Shown in pieces: positions 6,508 through 6,766 of a DNA stretch of 6,766 bases. A model generated the notes under the pieces. It was not told where the DNA came from and made no database searches. It worked only from the letters and a program-made list of their open reading frames with translations. The position numbers and the translations under genes are program-made. Position 1 is the stretch's first letter; every line of letters starts with the position of its first letter. The stretch is from Hyphomicrobiales bacterium (GTDB lineage: Bacteria; Pseudomonadota; Alphaproteobacteria; Rhizobiales; Xanthobacteraceae). The stretch spans positions 1-6,766 of the forward strand of contig JAPLPC010000317.1 of assembly GCA_026400425.1 (NCBI GenBank). The letters are read 5' to 3'.

Positions 6508-6524
6508 TGTAAGGAGCGTCCGGG

Positions 6525-6593
6525 GTGAAGCGCCTCTGGCGAGCGACCGTCAATTCGTGGAACGGCCTGCACTTCGCGATGCGATCGGAGCAA
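6525..6593 (+). CDS. dgkA: Diacylglycerol kinase, N-terminal fragment, broken by a sequence join
   Basis: A GTG at 6525 with AAGGAG (6511-6516) 8 bases upstream opens the reading KRLWRATVNSWNGLHFAMRS and then EQ. This is the characteristic N-terminal amphipathic segment of the small integral membrane diacylglycerol kinases, which phosphorylate diacylglycerol to phosphatidic acid in the inner membrane. The family normally continues SEQ-A-F-R-x-E and then three transmembrane helices. Here, after Gln23 the frame turns into a Pro/Ser/Gln-rich stretch (PSPSDQPQYPEPP) and stops at TAG 6633-6635, with no membrane helix. The gene is thus cut at about 6593. It sits 17 bases after the DAHP synthase stop, suggesting one transcript. 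The identification rests on only 23 residues. Confidence 0.65.
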
Positions 6594-6766
6594 CCGTCGC
6601 CGTCAGATCAACCGCAGTACCCGGAACCGCCGTAGCGGGAACCGAGAGTGACGTCGTGGTCACCACATCCACCGGAGCCGGATCCGACACCGTCACCGTC
6701 TGAGCAGACGCCAACGAACTCACAAACCCTGCAGCAGCAGTGAATTCAGCGGTAACACTCTGAGCA
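6586..6766 (-). CDS. Fragment of an Ig-like repeat surface protein, probably from another organism
   Basis: The minus-strand frame from 6765 down to 6586 is open for 60 codons and reads as a Thr/Val/Ala-rich beta-sandwich protein: ...AQSVTAEFTAAAGFVSS, then AQTVTVSDPAPVDVVTTTSL, then SVPATAVPGTAVDLTATVAP. The pattern of one Ig-like domain ending in VTVS, a short linker and the next domain beginning TTTSLSVPA is typical of tandem bacterial Ig-like repeats in cell-surface proteins, especially of actinobacteria (from memory). Codon use is looser, with many T-ending codons, unlike the strongly GC3-biased genes to the left. The domain should continue after VAP, but the frame instead runs antisense into the diacylglycerol kinase start and stops at 6552-6550. 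Both ends are therefore missing: one by the window edge, one by the join. Confidence 0.55.

Noticed and set aside
6594..6635. Plus-strand continuation of the diacylglycerol kinase frame (PSPSDQPQYPEPP then stop) as a genuine short protein tail
   Set aside because: It lacks the membrane helices every diacylglycerol kinase needs, and the same bases read convincingly as an Ig-like domain on the other strand.

Overview
The window looks like chromosomal DNA from a GC-rich alphaproteobacterium, most likely of the Bradyrhizobium/Rhodopseudomonas group. This rests on gene content, protein character, a palindromic intergenic repeat of the type I associate with that group (2396-2483) and a CtrA-like box (195-210). 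No database search was possible, so the lineage is a judgement. Most genes are ordinary housekeeping or central-metabolism genes.

Layout. A lipoprotein gene runs off the left edge on the minus strand (1-106). Next come gph (phosphoglycolate phosphatase, minus, 254-937) and, diverging from it, a plus-strand run of rpiA (ribose-5-phosphate isomerase, 1123-1821), a secreted DUF2059 protein (1846-2382) and gor (glutathione reductase, 2531-3925). The palindromic repeat lies between the DUF2059 gene and gor. A convergent alpha/beta hydrolase gene (minus, 3958-4872) follows. Diverging from that is a class II DAHP synthase gene (5044-6507), the first step of aromatic amino-acid synthesis. Right behind it is the 5' end of a diacylglycerol kinase gene (from 6525). 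The last ~175 bases read best on the minus strand as part of an unrelated Ig-like repeat protein.

How the genes connect. gph, rpiA, gor and the DAHP synthase touch linked parts of metabolism: glycolate salvage, the pentose-phosphate/Calvin sugar pool that supplies erythrose-4-phosphate, NADPH-dependent thiol redox, and use of erythrose-4-phosphate for the shikimate pathway. This looks like loose clustering of housekeeping genes, not a dedicated system.

Two things stand out, both near the right end. (1) The DAHP synthase carries an exact-period, in-frame 75-bp tandem duplication (6115-6264, one mismatch) that adds 25 residues between two metal ligands. (2) The diacylglycerol kinase reading breaks off at about 6586-6593 and switches to a sequence of different character on the other strand, with up to 8 bases fitting both readings. 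This looks like a chimeric join, either an assembly artefact or, less likely, a real rearrangement. The duplication may also be an uncollapsed overlap between contig ends. I saw no novel defence, mobile or biosynthetic system.
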